DNA from: Psittacicella gerlachiana
GTDB taxonomy: Bacteria; Pseudomonadota; Gammaproteobacteria; Enterobacterales; Psittacicellaceae
NCBI RefSeq assembly: GCF_003585965.1
Contig: NZ_NRJF01000063.1
Span: forward strand, 1-35,074
Length of the DNA: 35,074 nucleotides
Direction: 5' to 3'
Part shown: piece by piece, positions 9,301 to 18,478 of the stretch
Layout of the letters: the number at the start of each line of letters is the position of its first letter
Position numbering within the stretch: position 1 is the first letter of the stretch
Program-made: the position numbers and the translations under genes
Notes under the pieces: model-generated
The model's input: the letters and a program-made list of their open reading frames with translations, nothing else
The model's database searches: none
What the model was told of the DNA's origin: nothing

Positions 9301-10263
9301 GGGATTACTTTAATTAACCGAGATTTCCCTGCGGGAGCTGGTTTCTATTTAATCCGTAAAAGTCTGTTAGTAAAAAACCACCAACGTATTTGCAGTAAAA
9401 TTGACTGGGTTGCTGATGATATAGCTCAATACTATACTTTCCGTCCGGAAATCTTTGCTTATGTTAACCCACAACTGGGCTTTGATGATCGTGATTTAGA
9501 GTCAATTCTTGATCATGAACGTATTGCAAGTATTAATGCCGAAAAAATTAAACTACGTTCGGTAGCAGTAACCAATCCTTCTGCTTATGTCACTCGTGAA
9601 AGATTGCATGTGATTCAAAAAACCTTAAGTCTTGAGGAAATTAACCAAAAATTCCCGCACTTTAATGTAATTAAAAAAGAAGACTATGCAAGCTTACCAC
9701 GCAACGAGCAAGAAAAACTATTTGATTTTGCTAAGTTCAAGCAAACCTATGGGCGTGAGATTACTCCAGAAGAACTTAATCTTACTCTAACTCACCATAA
9801 GGCTTGGTGCTATATCCGTGATTTAGGTGTTTCTGATTTTACGTTCCATTTTATTGTCGAAGACGATCAAACCCTAGCTCCAGACTTTTTACATCAATTA
9901 AATTGTATTAGTGAATATATTGATACAAGATTAGATTTAGATACTCTCTTAATTCAAACGAGCAATAGCAAGCAAGAACAGAACTTTGAGCTCTTAGAGG
10001 AAAAGGATTATCCACAACATGGTATTCATATAGGTGAGAATCCAGTGTACTCGATTAATGAGCAACAAACCGTAGCCATTATTAACCGTAAAGTCAGCAA
10101 TGGTTCCGGTTCTTACCTCATGCTCAAATTTACCCCTTCACATATGCATTTATTCTTATCTGAAGGTAAACGCTACTTCCTTGCCGAGGACTATGTATTT
10201 GGCATGCCATTTACCAAAAAATCTATTGCTTTTGCTCAACCTCAAGTATCAATTAAACCATAA
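6352..10263 (+). CDS. Four-module GT25 family glycosyltransferase (paralogue 2)
   Basis: This 1303-aa protein is probably a cytoplasmic transferase acting on a surface glycan; donor and acceptor cannot be read from sequence. Modules A (about 1-420; DDQWVLIANNE, 140-147 region) and B (about 420-700; ESEWIVFAKDQ, 514-524) lack the EDD motif. A Gln/Glu-rich linker (about 700-815) leads to module C, a full GT25 domain: KKYVINLPQSQDRLQAF (822 on), GKDLSEEDI, GEYGCSLSH (883-891), DDWILIIEDD (E914, D915, D916), GAGFYLIRKSLL (995 on) and DWVADD (1018-1023). Module D (about 1085-1303) keeps VEDD (1169-1172) but replaces the GC.LSH element with LTLTH. The family includes LPS galactosyltransferases and collagen galactosyltransferases. 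The gene starts 29 bp after its upstream neighbour, with a weak purine stretch as ribosome site. Confidence 0.87.
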   Translation: MAKLPLFNSIPKFALVMPTGSQTQEAFFAQPFAQLFTKVSGFDLPSYLVKLGKITQEMANEYPCETKFDLLDEFLYNPKSIHTPFLDALAPYFDVRKMRDTYDLSLPRRFVSIADINEAVSLINLLAHICLDESIADDQWVLIANNEIILSPEWPQRIEALLTNLIPYNRNLASYVTPAYREEITASFSQQQLNDLSRLKFIFLSIEGNKNLSHLDETQKDALKVYPSYSIRNDISSLTDNIESPYGIQELELSNVFNYHRSGMMLINKFALLTTVKLWAKNKIREINYGKIHNIVSSEASMIACYQKEISAKEVLDLELKDQYLQRDKYPADILEGADAAGKDYGKLVPLEQSVSFFKDSLHKIFNFTTMSVAYANPFLGIQAYANGSHELTDQDYVNIANQQGKAVVFNSHLDRYTAQGYDFVQPLRKYVLQGKSHLHKFSTFFAQRNTQGFIPVTTPKLEEWTQDQVEKAYFYFARFANGTHHLPNLTAAAQTLAQRRLIREILADPTIDESEWIVFAKDQTIFRPDWYKKLNQFMRWLTIRYPLAKIIIAGNENPDAGFNFIDDPDPQKRLELFTQQSIITPELSWTCRLDQDLEAIVASSFKYLSYSLVLVRKRALHERLSADDYLNARSFYLDRFADLINFNATNVIFTNPSLAIYHNQEQIHDLQLPQLQEDSSLGKKEAQDLTNLVNVSDMQEQGADLPWQSQEVYRQAVTAPQAIIEPQVYNQESGEIINPLERINTIQAQEQLDLTPFSSQQAQKIAQEQPLFFGQEKPIKEYFEQLEPSELENCYKSSPKLNPELHYLKAGALPDLVAKVKKYVINLPQSQDRLQAFMRQNNVEDFMVHQAVWGKDLSEEDINELFDREKYNERYHRTMHAGEYGCSLSHTQILRKALYDTELGIDDWILIIEDDTRLNPDWYQMLNKVLLYVEQELPNRVEIINGAQNQIPNFDLIAPKRFVGYHSIYSQLNNYHQITPELGITLINRDFPAGAGFYLIRKSLLVKNHQRICSKIDWVADDIAQYYTFRPEIFAYVNPQLGFDDRDLESILDHERIASINAEKIKLRSVAVTNPSAYVTRERLHVIQKTLSLEEINQKFPHFNVIKKEDYASLPRNEQEKLFDFAKFKQTYGREITPEELNLTLTHHKAWCYIRDLGVSDFTFHFIVEDDQTLAPDFLHQLNCISEYIDTRLDLDTLLIQTSNSKQEQNFELLEEKDYPQHGIHIGENPVYSINEQQTVAIINRKVSNGSGSYLMLKFTPSHMHLFLSEGKRYFLAEDYVFGMPFTKKSIAFAQPQVSIKP
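8797..9576 (+). other. Canonical GT25 module C of paralogue 2
   Basis: This stretch encodes about residues 816-1075. It contains, in order, the INLPQSQDR donor-side loop, the GEYGCSLSH motif, the IIEDD acidic triplet, a GAGFYLIRK strand and DWVADD. This is the full motif order of glycosyltransferase family 25. Boundaries are approximate. Confidence 0.75.
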
Positions 10264-10274
10264 CTTAAATTTCT

Positions 10275-13200
10275 ATGTTTCAATTAGCTCGTAGTTACTT
10301 GTTAACTAATATTCATAATAATTCTGCACGTAATTTAAGTTTAAAACAACCTTATGCTCAGGAGTTTACTGAGCATAAGGCTTTAACCTATAACGAGGCA
10401 GAATTAGAACAACGCTTTAATACCCAAAGTTATCTACAAGAATTTGGTGAGCAAGATGTATCCCCTAAAGCTTTGAATCAAATTCTCGCTCATCTCGATT
10501 TACAGCTCGTAATTGCTCAAGACTCTAGTCTTGACGATGATGACTTTGTCCTCATAGTCCAAGAAGGAACTTTACTCGCAAGTAACTGGCAAGAGCAAAT
10601 TGCAGATAGCTTACAGGCTGCAGCCAATAACCACATTCTTAAAGAACGCCTCAATGCTATAAGTTTAGGAGATAGCAAAGAATTAACTTTTAATTATTTT
10701 TCTCGTGCTACTCTTGAGACCCGTCGTAAAATTGTTGCGGGAGAACATAACTACCTCAACTTACGTGGTTGTGACTTTACCAAAAAACGTTTAGAGCTCT
10801 TACCACAATTTACTAAATACCTCGAGGACAAGTCTCCTCTAACCCAAAACTTAGCTTATAAATCTAGAGTTTTTAATAATCAAGGGAAACAATTAACTGC
10901 AACTAATGAACACCCTTTTAGCCAAACTCCTTTTACTTCTTTAACCAATATTAATGAACCTTTAGAGTTAGTTTGTGTTTCTCAGCTACCACTACATGAG
11001 CCGGTAGCTTACCTCATGCGTGTAAAGGCAATTCGTGAATATATCAATAAGCTTTGTCTTGATCCCCAAGCTCAAAAACAACAACTGCAAGTACTTAAAG
11101 AAGCCCAAGCTAAATTTCAAGGGCTAGCTCAAACTCAAGATCTTCTCACCAAAGTAGCTTCAGTATGGCATCAGCCTTTAGCTTGGAATATGTCCATGTG
11201 GCATCAGCTCTTTGAGTTTAATGTAGGTTCAATTGCGATTACCAACCCAAGTATTGCCGTAAGTAATTTCCGCTATGGCAACTTTGTTCTTACTCTAGAT
11301 TCTTTAAGTCTTGTAAGCTGGATGCAAACACACCAAATTCAAGCAGGTAAAGCTAGCCTCGGTTATGACTATGTAACCTCAATGCCAAAATTTGTGATGT
11401 TTAAAGCTGATCACGCTTATAGCTTGCAACAGTTTTATAACAATAGTCAAACTACCAACTTTATGCCTCTCATGTTGGACTCACCAAGTGCAAGTAGTCA
11501 ACATAGTCTGAGCTTAGGTTGGAGTAGAATCTTCTCAGATCTCAGTAACAATAGTCATATTTACAATAGTGAAAGCTTAAGTCAAACGCTAGCTCTCTAT
11601 CGAGTATTCCAAGCAGTTCTTGCCAATCCGCAAATTGGTGAACAAGACTACTTTATTGTTGCAAATAGCTTTGTGAGTCTTGATCCCGATTGGCAAACTC
11701 GTCTAAATCAAAGCCTCGCTTATTTAGCAGGAGGAGCCCCAAATAATCTTATTCTCCTTGGCGATACGGTAGGAGCAAAAAATCTAGATTATCAAGCACC
11801 AAACCTCTATGAACAAGGAGGACAGGCTTTTGCTTCCAATGTACATTTTTATGTGCAACCAGACTTTGCTAACCTCTATAATCAAAATGAATACTTTGCC
11901 CAAAGTTTACAATCTTTAATTAAGCTCTCAAATAAAAACTTTTCTTTCTTGATCTTAAATAAAGGTTTAATTAAGAGTTATGTGCAAAGATTACGTGAAG
12001 AATTAGGAGAATTAACTTCTGAGCGTCTTGAAAAAACTTGGTTTAGTGCTCAAGAAAATCTCCAAACAGGTCTTTCAGATTATGATCCAGAAAATATCGA
12101 GCAACTTATAGCTCCGCTTAAAGAGGATCCTTTATACAAACTTTTATTCCTTGAAGATAACTTATCGCATCGAGAAATTAAAGAAAATAATCCCGAACTG
12201 CTCAAGGATATTCTCTTCCACGAGCAGCTAAAAAACTTTAGTCAAGAAGGATCTACAGAGAGTGAACATTTACAAGAATTTTGGTTAGAAAGTTTACTCA
12301 AAACTCTAGCTAAAGTAAGAGCAAAAACTCAAGATAAACTCTTTAGTAATAAAGAGCAACTCAAAGCCTTAATTGATCTTGAGCAATTAAATGACTGGCA
12401 AATTCTTACGCTTGCGGCTCCTTTATTTGAAATAAACTATAGTCGTCTTAGTTGGTATCTTGACTTTACCAGTCACTCAATTATTCAGGTTAATCCGCCT
12501 TTAGCGCAGGCTCTAGATACCGATCCTACAGCAAAAATTATTAATGAAGAGCAGTTTGGTTTTAGTGAATATCAAAATTTACGTTCTAATCGCCAAAAAC
12601 AACGTCTTCTCACTTATTTAGATAATAACCAAGAACAATACCCTGATTATCTAAGTAAAGTTCGTAAATTCGTTATTAGCTTGCCCCAATCGAAAGATCG
12701 TCTTCAAGCTTTTAAAGCTCAAACTCATGCTCAAGATTTTGAACTCTTTCCCGCAGTTTATGGTAAAGAATTAAGCGAACAAGAAATTTCTTCACGTTTT
12801 GATAGTAAGCGTTTTTATAATACTTATGAACGTATTATGACCCTAGGAGAAATAGGTTGTACACTTTCGCACTGGGAAATCTACCAAAAAGTCTTACAAG
12901 ATCCAAGTATTGCCGATGACGACTGGGTACTTGTCTGTGAAGATGATACGAAGTTCTTTACGAATTGGTACGAACGTACCAATAGTATTCTGCATTATTT
13001 ATACAATAACCCTGAACGTAATACTCAATTTATTCAATGTAGCAATAATATGCTTAACCAAGATCGAGCTTTACCTTATCATAAGCTCAAAGAAATTACT
13101 TATTTCCGTTTTGAAGCCGATGATCTCATTTGCCTCAATCCAAAACAAAGTATTTTCTTCCCTACAGCAGTAGTATCTTATGGTTCAGCTCATTACTTAT

Positions 13201-14243
13201 TTAAGAAATCATTACTAAAAACCAATTTCTTTCAAAATTTAAATCGTCCTTATTGGGTCGCAGATGATTTCCCACGCTTTTTTGAGTATTTACCTGATAC
13301 CTATGTTTATGCTTCACCTATGCTCAGTCACCAAGATAATGACAACTTTACTTCAATTATTGAAGAAGAAAGAACGGTAACCCGTGAAGCTATGCGTAAA
13401 CGTCTCTTAGAGACCGAACTCTATAAACCACTAAACTTCTTAAATAATAAAGTAATTATTATTCAACGTAGTTTAACTGAAGAACAAATTCAAGAAAAAT
13501 TTGCAGATATAAGTCACATTATTAAACGTCAAGAATTTGATAAGCTCAGTGATCAAGAATTAGAAAAATACTATGATCTCGAAGCTTTCCAAGCAAATTA
13601 TCAACGTTTACCAACAAGAGAAGAAATGATTCGTGCAATCATGCACCAAGAAGCTTATCGTTATCTCAATAATCTTATTGATAATGTGCATAATTACTAT
13701 TTAATTCTTGAAGATGATGTGCAACCTGTATCTAAGAGTTCTTTAATCTTTGCTAATCAAGTGGTTAATTACATAGCTACCCGTCTAGATACTCGGACTG
13801 AAGTAATTGAGTTAAGCAATCTCTACTGGAATCAAGCTCTAGAAAAACACCAGCAAGATCCACGTGAGCTTCCAGGACATATAGATCTCGAAGCTCAATT
13901 AGCAAGTCAAGGGCGTAGTGTTGCTACTCTTGAATATGCAGATTTAACACCAAATGAATATGGTTACCTCTTTAGTGATTACCCTATCGAACAAGAGAAC
14001 TTTGCTGATTACTATATTCTTGGTAATGCAAAACAAAACTACCATATTAACTCTTATCTCGATATTCAAATTACCGAGAACCATGCATGTACGGGAGGTA
14101 AAGCTTATTTAATCTTTACTTATCCTTTAAAAACTCAAGATACGGCAAACAAACCTATTGCTTGGTTACATGATGATTTCCCTAAATTTGTCTTCTATCA
14201 CAACCTAGCCTTAGCTTACGCTATGCCTCCACTTTATTTCTAG
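10275..14243 (+). CDS. Four-module GT25 family glycosyltransferase (paralogue 3)
   Basis: This 1322-aa protein has the same A-B-C-D layout as the preceding gene. Module A (about 1-365) has DDDDFVLIVQEG (87-98) and ends with AITNPSIAV. Module B (about 365-775) has the GYDYVTSMPKFVMF junction, QDYFIVANSF (457-466) and IIQVNPPLAQA. Module C (about 790-1050) is canonical: VRKFVISLPQSKDRLQAF (796 on), GEIGCTLSH (858-866), DDDWVLVCEDD (E889, D890, D891) and WVADDFPRFF. Module D (about 1059-1322) has KVIIIQRSLTEEQI, IMHQEAYRYL, LILEDD (E1146, D1147, D1148) and WLHDDFPKF. There is no signal peptide. It begins 11 bp after the previous stop, with no clear Shine-Dalgarno, which suggests translational coupling or a weak start. 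Module C is the best candidate for activity; D is possible. Confidence 0.87.
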   Translation: MFQLARSYLLTNIHNNSARNLSLKQPYAQEFTEHKALTYNEAELEQRFNTQSYLQEFGEQDVSPKALNQILAHLDLQLVIAQDSSLDDDDFVLIVQEGTLLASNWQEQIADSLQAAANNHILKERLNAISLGDSKELTFNYFSRATLETRRKIVAGEHNYLNLRGCDFTKKRLELLPQFTKYLEDKSPLTQNLAYKSRVFNNQGKQLTATNEHPFSQTPFTSLTNINEPLELVCVSQLPLHEPVAYLMRVKAIREYINKLCLDPQAQKQQLQVLKEAQAKFQGLAQTQDLLTKVASVWHQPLAWNMSMWHQLFEFNVGSIAITNPSIAVSNFRYGNFVLTLDSLSLVSWMQTHQIQAGKASLGYDYVTSMPKFVMFKADHAYSLQQFYNNSQTTNFMPLMLDSPSASSQHSLSLGWSRIFSDLSNNSHIYNSESLSQTLALYRVFQAVLANPQIGEQDYFIVANSFVSLDPDWQTRLNQSLAYLAGGAPNNLILLGDTVGAKNLDYQAPNLYEQGGQAFASNVHFYVQPDFANLYNQNEYFAQSLQSLIKLSNKNFSFLILNKGLIKSYVQRLREELGELTSERLEKTWFSAQENLQTGLSDYDPENIEQLIAPLKEDPLYKLLFLEDNLSHREIKENNPELLKDILFHEQLKNFSQEGSTESEHLQEFWLESLLKTLAKVRAKTQDKLFSNKEQLKALIDLEQLNDWQILTLAAPLFEINYSRLSWYLDFTSHSIIQVNPPLAQALDTDPTAKIINEEQFGFSEYQNLRSNRQKQRLLTYLDNNQEQYPDYLSKVRKFVISLPQSKDRLQAFKAQTHAQDFELFPAVYGKELSEQEISSRFDSKRFYNTYERIMTLGEIGCTLSHWEIYQKVLQDPSIADDDWVLVCEDDTKFFTNWYERTNSILHYLYNNPERNTQFIQCSNNMLNQDRALPYHKLKEITYFRFEADDLICLNPKQSIFFPTAVVSYGSAHYLFKKSLLKTNFFQNLNRPYWVADDFPRFFEYLPDTYVYASPMLSHQDNDNFTSIIEEERTVTREAMRKRLLETELYKPLNFLNNKVIIIQRSLTEEQIQEKFADISHIIKRQEFDKLSDQELEKYYDLEAFQANYQRLPTREEMIRAIMHQEAYRYLNNLIDNVHNYYLILEDDVQPVSKSSLIFANQVVNYIATRLDTRTEVIELSNLYWNQALEKHQQDPRELPGHIDLEAQLASQGRSVATLEYADLTPNEYGYLFSDYPIEQENFADYYILGNAKQNYHINSYLDIQITENHACTGGKAYLIFTYPLKTQDTANKPIAWLHDDFPKFVFYHNLALAYAMPPLYF
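12642..13424 (+). other. Canonical GT25 module C of paralogue 3
   Basis: This stretch encodes about residues 790-1050, with ISLPQSKDR, GEIGCTLSH, VCEDD, a HYLFKKSLL strand and WVADDFPRFF. Boundaries are approximate. Confidence 0.75.
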
Positions 14244-14254
14244 GATAACTTTGT

Positions 14255-17200
14255 ATGCATGAATTTATTTCCCGTGCTTATTTACTCAAGGATTTAAATG
14301 GTGCAGCTGCCAATGCTCTAAGTGCTCGTCAAACCCATAGCGAGTACTTAGAACCCTTTGCTGCCGTAAACCTTGCTAACCTCGAGCCAGCACGTCAAGA
14401 ACTCCTAGTTGATCGTCAAGCTTATACTGACTTTTATCAACTCGAAGGTCAACTACGTGAAGCCAAACTAAATCGAGCTTTAAGCCATTTACGTTTATGG
14501 CAACAAGTATATTATGATCCTGCAGTTGCGGATAACTCTTGGATTCTCGTGGTCGAAAGTGGCGTTTCTCTTGCTCACGATTGGTTACGCCGTGCTCGTC
14601 TCATTGCGGAGCAATTACATGCTACCGATTTACAAGCAATTAGCTTGACCAATGACAATATTGATGACTTTGCGGCTCATGAACAAGATTTAGAAGAGGT
14701 TGCGGTATTTCATAATCATAATTATGTTTACACAATTAACGATCCGGTAAATCACCTGCTAGCCTCTGCTCAACTTCCGGTAGCCCCACAAGTAAGCGAA
14801 CAAAAAGTGTATGCTACCCGTACGATTCAAATGACTGGTTCAGGAGCCTACTTAATTCGTAAAAGCGCCTTAAGCAAGATTATTGCTCGTACTCTTGATA
14901 TTACCGAAGTAATTACTTGTAGCCCTGAACGCTTAGCTCAGCTCCAACAACAAGCAAAAACTCCAATTAGTTGGAATGCTGAAAGCTGGCACGAAGTTTT
15001 TCGTTATCGTCAAAACACCCATGCCTATGCCGTACCTGTACTTGGAGTTGAGGTTTTTAATCCTGTAAGTGCTCAAAGTAGCTTTACTCCTGAAGCAGTT
15101 GTAAAAAACCTTGTTACTTACAGTCAATGGCAACTAAATGCTTTAAGTGTTGAGCAAGCTAAAGAGCAACTTCACACCTTAGAGCAACACCAAGCTCAGC
15201 TTAATCCTGAGCAACAAATGTTACTCAGCCAAGCAGCGAACCTAGCTAAACCGGCGATTACCGGAGATAGCTATCTCCAAGGGATGGGCAGTAACTTTTT
15301 ACAAAAAGTACGTAAATACTTATTAACTGATCCCGGCTACTATAGTTGGCAAACCCAAGACTTTAGTAGTAGATTTTTTGCTCAAGAAGGCACAAGTGAT
15401 TTTAGGATTCAGCGTTTACCGCAAAATACCGATGAACAATATTTAAAATTTTTAAATTTCCATCGTTTATCTTTTGCTCCTTTAAAAGTTCCGCATCACT
15501 TACCACTTAATGAGTATCGCTATAACTATGCTTGGGGACAACTTATTGCCCAAGTGCTTACCGATCCAACTTTGAGTGACAACGACTGGATTATGGTGTG
15601 CGAAGACAATCAACTCTTTACTCCTGATTGGCAACGCAAACTCAATCATTACCTTGAAGTACTCTTAACCAGTCAAGTGCAAGCAAGTTACTTAATTCTT
15701 GCCAATCACCAAGCTAAGGATTTTCGTCGCTTAGAGAGAAAAACTCTTGAAGAGCTCAAAATTATTCCTGCCGAACAGGAACTAACTTGGTCGAGTTCAC
15801 GTCTTGAGCCTTTACATTTATTAGGAGCTTCTCAAGCTTTAGCTCAAATTAGCTATCAAAAAGAACAACAACTGGCTTTAACTTATAGTGACCATAAAAA
15901 AGTTACTAATACTCTAGCTAACTTTAGTTCTACTGACGATAAGCTCTATCTTGCGGCTAATGAACAACTAGGAGGAAGTTTAAATCTCCCTCCAGAACTC
16001 CAAGAGGCTGTAGGTGTCCCTAAAGAGCAACTCTCAGCCGAACTTGCCAAGCTTGTAGATCTCTATTGGCAAATTACCGATATAGATGTAACCTTACTTA
16101 AACCTCAAACCTTTAAACTTGGGCAACAAGAAATTACTCGTCCTTTCTTTGATTTAAGTCTAGAAGAACAAGCGTATCCTTTAGCTCAAAATGGGGTAGA
16201 GAACTTTAAGCATTTGGCTAATGTACAAGATTTTGCTCAAATTAAAGCAAGAGTAGCTAATTTTAGTCAAGACAATACCCAACAGGCAAGTCCAAGCTTT
16301 GTGAAGTTTTATCAACAAATTAACCAAGCTTTTACAAGCCATAAACGAGATCATAACCAAGCAAATCTCAATCGAGAACTGCTCAGAGATTATGCTCAAG
16401 GTTTCCAAGCTCAGCCAAGTTATCTTTTTACTTCGCAAAATCCTCTTGCGAGCACCAAAAAAGAAATTAATGCAGTTTGGCCTACAGCTCTCAGTTTAGA
16501 TCAGGGTAACTACTTAGTTAGCGATTGGCAACCTCAAGCCTATCAAGCTTTAGATTTAAACTATTATTATCACCATCGTTATCCTAATGTAATGCTCAAT
16601 GTCGGAGCTTTACGTCGTAAAGCAGCCCAACAAGCATTTAATCCTTACCGTATTAACGCTAAGTCTTTAGTTAATCTTATCGACTTTAATGTAGGAACAA
16701 CTTTCTATGCAAATCCAGGCTTTAGTATTACTAATAGTCTCATTACTAAAGCTAGTGAGCAGGCTTTACAAAAAGTCTTTGATCCTCTAAGACCTCATAG
16801 CCAAAACAGTCGTCTCCTCTTAAATCGTAACCTCCAACAGCAACATCTTGATAGCACTCAAGATCAAGTAAGTAGCTTACCTGCTTTTCTGATTAACTTA
16901 GAAAAAGATAAGGAACGCTTACACCGCATGGAGTTACAAGTAGGAAGTGAGTTCTTTAAAGTGGTTAAAGCCGTATATGGACGTGATTATAGTGATGAGC
17001 AATTAGAGCAAATGTTCGATATCCAACGCTATGAGCAAGAAACTAACAAACTTGCTACCCCAAGCGAAATCGGCTGTACTCTCTCCCATTGTAAGATCTA
17101 CCTTGAGATTCTTGAAGATCCAAACATTGATGATCAAGATTGGGTGTTAATTACCGAAGACGATTGTCTGTTTGCTCCACAATGGCGTGAACGCTTAAAT

Positions 17201-18358
17201 GAGATGCTAAGTTATCTGCGTACTCCTTATGCACAAGATTTAAGTATTGTTTTTCTTGGTCATACTTACTTTAAAAACTTTAAGTTACAGTCAAATCAAG
17301 AGTTTAGTAATACTACTTATCTCTATCCAGATAATACTTTTGCTCTCTATGTTTCAGGACAACAAAAGTTACATCCGCTTGTAGGTTTCTTACCCGCAGC
17401 TTCGTTTTGTTACTTAATTCGTAAAGGTGCATTACGCACCCATGCTCAAGACTTTAAACGTCCATTTTGGGTTGCTGATCACTTTACCTATTTTGTGCCG
17501 TTTACTCCAAGTGCTTATGCAATGGCAAATCCGCCTCTAACCATTCATAATTTGGATTTAGAATCAAATATTGCTGAGGATCGTGCTCATGCGGAAATCA
17601 CCATGCGTACTAAACTCAAACAAGTACCTATTGGCTGGCATGAAGTTAGAGACTTTTTAAAGCAAAACAAGTTTGTGCTACAAACAAGTTTAACTACTGC
17701 TGAAATTGAAGAGAAGTTCCCAGGCTTTACCATAATTCCTCCATTTGACTATCATAGTCTGAGCGAACAAGAATTCAATGCTCGCTATGATCGTCAAGGA
17801 TTTATTGAACATTATGGCTATGAACCTAGTGATGAAGATATTAATCGAGCTTTACAACACCAAGAGGTATATCGCCTCTTAGCTGATCAAGCTCTCAATA
17901 TCTTTGAGTTTGCACTAATTGTCGAAGATAATGTGGTAATTAATCCAAACATTGACTTAGTTAAATATGCAAACTTATACCTCAAATATGTAGATACCCG
18001 CTTAATCTTACAACATCGTCTTGTAAGTTTTAGCAATCTCTACAACCCACATCCTTTTATTCCACTCACAGCTGAGGAAGAAGAGGCAAGCTATATTTAT
18101 CGTCATAATGAACCAGGTACCTTATGTCCTGGCTACTCCTTAATTGAAGTTAAAGCAAAAACTACTACGGGAGCAAGTGCTTATATGGTAATTAATTTAA
18201 ATATTATTGCCGACCAAGCTCACTCACGCCGTGTAAGTTGGTTATATGATGATTTCCCACGTATTTTTAACTTTAGATTAGGAAACTTCTCTTATAGTAA
18301 TCCTTGTTTGGTCGCAACTCCGGAACAAAACCTCGCTACAGAAAAAGACGAGGTCTAA
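14255..18358 (+). CDS. Four-module GT25 family glycosyltransferase (paralogue 4)
   Basis: The last and largest protein of the operon (1367 aa) has the same modular order. Module A (about 1-345) retains ALSHLRLWQQV, NSWILVVESG (94-103) and GSGAYLIRKSAL, so it is the least degenerate A copy. Module B (about 345-840) has VRKYLL, DNDWIMVCEDN (E450, D451, N452) and YANPGFSI, the only B copy that still has ED. Module C (about 870-1125) is canonical: AFLINLEKDKERL (877 on), SEIGCTLSH (937-945), DQDWVLITEDD (E968, D969, D970), FCYLIRKGAL and WVADHF. Module D (about 1139-1367) has LQHQEVYRLL, LIVEDN (E1224, D1225, N1226), SAYMVI and WLYDDFPRIF. It follows the previous stop by 11 bp, with a TAGGATAA ribosome-site-like stretch. 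A strong terminator lies about 120 bp downstream. Confidence 0.87.
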   Translation: MHEFISRAYLLKDLNGAAANALSARQTHSEYLEPFAAVNLANLEPARQELLVDRQAYTDFYQLEGQLREAKLNRALSHLRLWQQVYYDPAVADNSWILVVESGVSLAHDWLRRARLIAEQLHATDLQAISLTNDNIDDFAAHEQDLEEVAVFHNHNYVYTINDPVNHLLASAQLPVAPQVSEQKVYATRTIQMTGSGAYLIRKSALSKIIARTLDITEVITCSPERLAQLQQQAKTPISWNAESWHEVFRYRQNTHAYAVPVLGVEVFNPVSAQSSFTPEAVVKNLVTYSQWQLNALSVEQAKEQLHTLEQHQAQLNPEQQMLLSQAANLAKPAITGDSYLQGMGSNFLQKVRKYLLTDPGYYSWQTQDFSSRFFAQEGTSDFRIQRLPQNTDEQYLKFLNFHRLSFAPLKVPHHLPLNEYRYNYAWGQLIAQVLTDPTLSDNDWIMVCEDNQLFTPDWQRKLNHYLEVLLTSQVQASYLILANHQAKDFRRLERKTLEELKIIPAEQELTWSSSRLEPLHLLGASQALAQISYQKEQQLALTYSDHKKVTNTLANFSSTDDKLYLAANEQLGGSLNLPPELQEAVGVPKEQLSAELAKLVDLYWQITDIDVTLLKPQTFKLGQQEITRPFFDLSLEEQAYPLAQNGVENFKHLANVQDFAQIKARVANFSQDNTQQASPSFVKFYQQINQAFTSHKRDHNQANLNRELLRDYAQGFQAQPSYLFTSQNPLASTKKEINAVWPTALSLDQGNYLVSDWQPQAYQALDLNYYYHHRYPNVMLNVGALRRKAAQQAFNPYRINAKSLVNLIDFNVGTTFYANPGFSITNSLITKASEQALQKVFDPLRPHSQNSRLLLNRNLQQQHLDSTQDQVSSLPAFLINLEKDKERLHRMELQVGSEFFKVVKAVYGRDYSDEQLEQMFDIQRYEQETNKLATPSEIGCTLSHCKIYLEILEDPNIDDQDWVLITEDDCLFAPQWRERLNEMLSYLRTPYAQDLSIVFLGHTYFKNFKLQSNQEFSNTTYLYPDNTFALYVSGQQKLHPLVGFLPAASFCYLIRKGALRTHAQDFKRPFWVADHFTYFVPFTPSAYAMANPPLTIHNLDLESNIAEDRAHAEITMRTKLKQVPIGWHEVRDFLKQNKFVLQTSLTTAEIEEKFPGFTIIPPFDYHSLSEQEFNARYDRQGFIEHYGYEPSDEDINRALQHQEVYRLLADQALNIFEFALIVEDNVVINPNIDLVKYANLYLKYVDTRLILQHRLVSFSNLYNPHPFIPLTAEEEEASYIYRHNEPGTLCPGYSLIEVKAKTTTGASAYMVINLNIIADQAHSRRVSWLYDDFPRIFNFRLGNFSYSNPCLVATPEQNLATEKDEV
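16862..17629 (+). other. Canonical GT25 module C of paralogue 4
   Basis: This stretch encodes about residues 870-1125, with INLEKDKERL, SEIGCTLSH, ITEDD, FCYLIRKGAL and WVADHF. It differs from the other C modules in the Lys/Glu-rich KDKER loop where they have PQSxDR. Boundaries are approximate. Confidence 0.75.
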
Positions 18359-18478
18359 GTAATTGGTAAATCAAGACTAATACAAGGCTTAGCTAATAAG
18401 CCCATGCTCTCTTGAACAAAAGATTAGCTCTAATTAAAGATCTAGCTGTTCTTAGAGAAGAAACTATTTATTTTCTGT

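Larger units (their letters stand above)
4007..18358 (+). repeat. Tandem array of GT25-module paralogues
   Basis: Four consecutive genes contain 2, 4, 4 and 4 copies of one roughly 250-450 residue module. Every A, B and C copy carries a variant of D-x-x-W-(I/V)-(L/V)-(I/V)-x-x-x-x followed by (P/N)-x-W and an amphipathic helix. Most copies end with a YLIRK-like segment and a Y-A-x-x-N-P-x-L-like segment. Gaps between the genes are 29, 11 and 11 bp with no internal terminator, consistent with one transcript. Confidence 0.8.

Noticed and set aside
18386-18402. GGCTTA/TAAGCC hairpin after the last glycosyltransferase gene as a terminator
   Set aside because: It has only 6 bp and no T run; the strong terminator at 18479-18511 explains the end of the operon.
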